From CAYNLK01 sp964398055 (GTDB lineage: Bacteria > Chloroflexota > Anaerolineae > 4572-78 > J111), in the NCBI GenBank assembly GCA_964398055.1, contig CAYNLK010000053.1, positions 1 to 42,090 of the forward strand: a stretch of DNA of 42,090 nt, given 5' to 3'. The notes under the pieces are model-generated. The model saw nothing but the letters and a program-made list of their open reading frames with translations, was not told where the DNA came from and did no database searches. The translations under genes were made by a program, and so were the position numbers. Below are positions 41,081 to 42,090 of the stretch, in pieces (positions within the stretch are counted from its first letter, which is position 1; each line of letters starts with the position of its first letter).

Positions 41081-41217
41081 GGTCGTCCGTCAGCGGTCAG
41101 GCAGGAGTCGTCACGAGCCTGCGGCACACCACCGACGCGAAGCGTGAAAATCTCTTTCGGTGGTCGGCGGCTTCGTCCCGAGGCTCAGCCCGAGGGGTCT
41201 GCCGTCGGCGGTCTATT
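41081..41217. repeat. REP-like palindromic sequence between the methyltransferase and CGNR2
   Basis: Words CGTCAGCGGTC (41088-41098) and GCCGTCGGCGGTC (41201-41213) belong to the same family as the repeat at 9308-9364. The stretch is non-coding although an open frame crosses it. Confidence 0.4.
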
Positions 41218-41233
41218 TTTTAAGGAGCGCCAT

Positions 41234-41866
41234 GTGGTTATAGTCCCCCCGGAAAGACCCCCTTTCAAAGCGGTCGGCGGCTGGTTGTGCCTGGACTTTG
41301 TCAACTCGGTCAACTGGGACAGCCCGGAGCGGGCCGCCGAGCGTTTCTTTGACTACACCGATTTGATCCGATGGGGTCAATTTGCAGCTATCTTGACCGA
41401 AGTCGAAGCGCAGCAGTTGCTCCGGGCGGCGGCCGGTCGACCGGCCGAGGCCGCGGCGGTTTATGAGCAGGCGATCACCCTGCGCGCCATGTTGCATCGA
41501 ATATTTTCCGCAATTGCTCGTCAACAGCCGCCTCCTGCCGTCGATTTGGCCAATTTGAATGGGGTTCTGGCCGAAATGTTGGCTCAAACCGGCCTCGTAC
41601 CAACGGAGAGGGGCTTTACCTATGCCTGGACCGGCGCGGCCGATGACTTGGGGCGAGTTCTCTGGCCGATTGTCCATTCGGCGGCAGAGCTGCTGACCTC
41701 GGAGCAGTTGGCGCGGGTGGGGCAATGCGCCGGGGAGAGCTGCGGCTGGCTCTTTTTAGACACCAGTCGCAACCGCAGCCGGCGCTGGTGCGAGATGGAA
41801 CACTGCGGCAACCGGGCCAAAGCCCGGCGGCACTACCAGCGGAAACAGGCGGCCGGGTCAGGTTAA
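41234..41866 (+). CDS. CGNR zinc-finger/ABATE-domain regulator, copy 2 (canonical CGNR)
   Basis: I start it at GTG 41234, six bases after AAGGAG; the frame is open upstream through a repeat, which is not coding. The 210-residue protein parallels copy 1 throughout: WLCLDFVNSVNWDS, LRAMLHRIFSAIARQ, LWPIVHSAAELL, and the finger with Cys165, Cys170, Cys186 and Cys191 (GWLFLDTSRNRSRRWCEMEH, then CGNRAKARRH). Unlike copy 1 it keeps the CGNR tip and has one residue fewer between the first two cysteines. It lies downstream of the operator-bearing promoter at 40026-40079, separated by the methyltransferase gene. Confidence 0.88.
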   Translation: MVIVPPERPPFKAVGGWLCLDFVNSVNWDSPERAAERFFDYTDLIRWGQFAAILTEVEAQQLLRAAAGRPAEAAAVYEQAITLRAMLHRIFSAIARQQPPPAVDLANLNGVLAEMLAQTGLVPTERGFTYAWTGAADDLGRVLWPIVHSAAELLTSEQLARVGQCAGESCGWLFLDTSRNRSRRWCEMEHCGNRAKARRHYQRKQAAGSG

Positions 41867-41920
41867 GAACGTGTTTCTTAAATCGAATCCGGTAAAAATC
41901 GATCCCCGCTTGGCGTGTCA

Positions 41921-42090
41921 CTAGTATGATAAAAGGCAACTGATATAAAATAGCTCACGGACCTGGTAGATCGATTGTCATTAGTATGATAAAAGGCAAC
42001 TGATATAAAATAGCTCACGGACCTGGTAGATCGATTGTCATTAGTATGATAAAAGGCAACTGATATAAAATAGCTCACGGACCTGGTAGA
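41921..42090. repeat. Exact 60-bp tandem repeat, about 2.8 copies to the window end
   Basis: Units start at 41921, 41981 and 42041; the third is cut by the window end. Copies are identical apart from C to T at the first base of the unit. The 60-bp length keeps frame, so the minus strand reads a repeated 20-residue peptide (SYFISVAFYHTNDNRSTRSV), but with no start or ribosome site seen it is probably a non-coding VNTR. Confidence 0.85.

Noticed and set aside
41878..42078. Minus-strand protein with 20-residue repeats over the tandem array
   Set aside because: The frame is open only because the unit is 60 bp. No start or ribosome site is seen, and the window ends within it.
41921..42090. CRISPR array
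   Set aside because: The whole 60-bp unit repeats with no variable spacers and no cas genes nearby; the Cas4-like gene at 6469-7276 is far away and membrane-anchored.

Overview
The window looks like a chromosomal segment of a Chloroflexi bacterium, most likely from the Anaerolineae/Caldilineae side of the phylum. This is inferred from gene style, not from a marker phylogeny. The signs are lipoproteins with Thr-Pro linkers and a VEKxVEVEK-type stalk, paired CGNR/ABATE regulators, small exported proteins ending in YLPLLLK, an AfsR-like BTAD-ATPase-TPR giant, a bacterial translin, and many short palindromic intergenic repeats. GC content is moderately high and codon use is uniform except in the degenerate insertion sequence.

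Layout. 1-5.7 kb is a defence and addiction strip: an XRE regulator facing a small coiled-coil gene across a doubly operated consensus promoter, an RpiB-family isomerase, an AbiE-like toxin-antitoxin pair, an alpha/beta hydrolase, a VapBC pair and an HpcH/HpaI aldolase. 5.8-7.3 kb holds a translin homologue overlapping a membrane-anchored Cas4-like nuclease that is split into two frames. 7.3-10.2 kb has a RodZ-like protein, a GNAT acetyltransferase and an SDR dehydrogenase. 10.4-11.3 kb is an RNA cluster: tRNA-Arg, RNase P RNA, initiator tRNA, tRNA-Trp and tRNA-Gly. 11.3-18.3 kb is a LacI-controlled catabolic locus with a UroD/MtaA-like protein, a LacI regulator, an inositol-dehydrogenase-like oxidoreductase and a sugar-type ABC transporter. 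Two copies of the TGCACACGTGTGCA palindrome mark the probable regulon.

18.3-24.3 kb has a small membrane zinc-peptidase-like protein, a universal stress protein, a LysM-DUF3048 lipoprotein and the AfsR-like regulator. 24.3-29.5 kb, mostly on the minus strand, contains two secreted paralogues sharing a 392-bp identical block, a small exported protein, a DUF6498-like membrane protein interrupted by an in-frame amber codon, a lone cNMP-binding domain and a DedA protein. 29.6-30.5 kb is a decayed IS1595-type element abutting a truncated gene. 31.2-34.8 kb is the de novo NAD operon nadC-nadA-nadB.

34.8-42.1 kb carries a small basic protein, an HhH-GPD DNA glycosylase, an EamA exporter, two CGNR regulators, a YadA-head/S74 surface protein, a lipoprotein, an orphan N4/N6 DNA methyltransferase and a 60-bp tandem repeat that runs off the window.

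The strongest new observation is a pair of paralogous operator-promoters (37028-37081 and 40026-40079). Each has three 7-bp operators at exactly the same spacing around a near-consensus minus-strand promoter, but the operator is GGTTACA in one and (A/G)GTTAGA in the other. The window holds two CGNR regulators whose zinc-finger tips differ (CGNL and CGNR), which suggests a duplicated and diverged regulator-operator system. The translin plus membrane-nuclease pair is the second candidate for an undescribed system.
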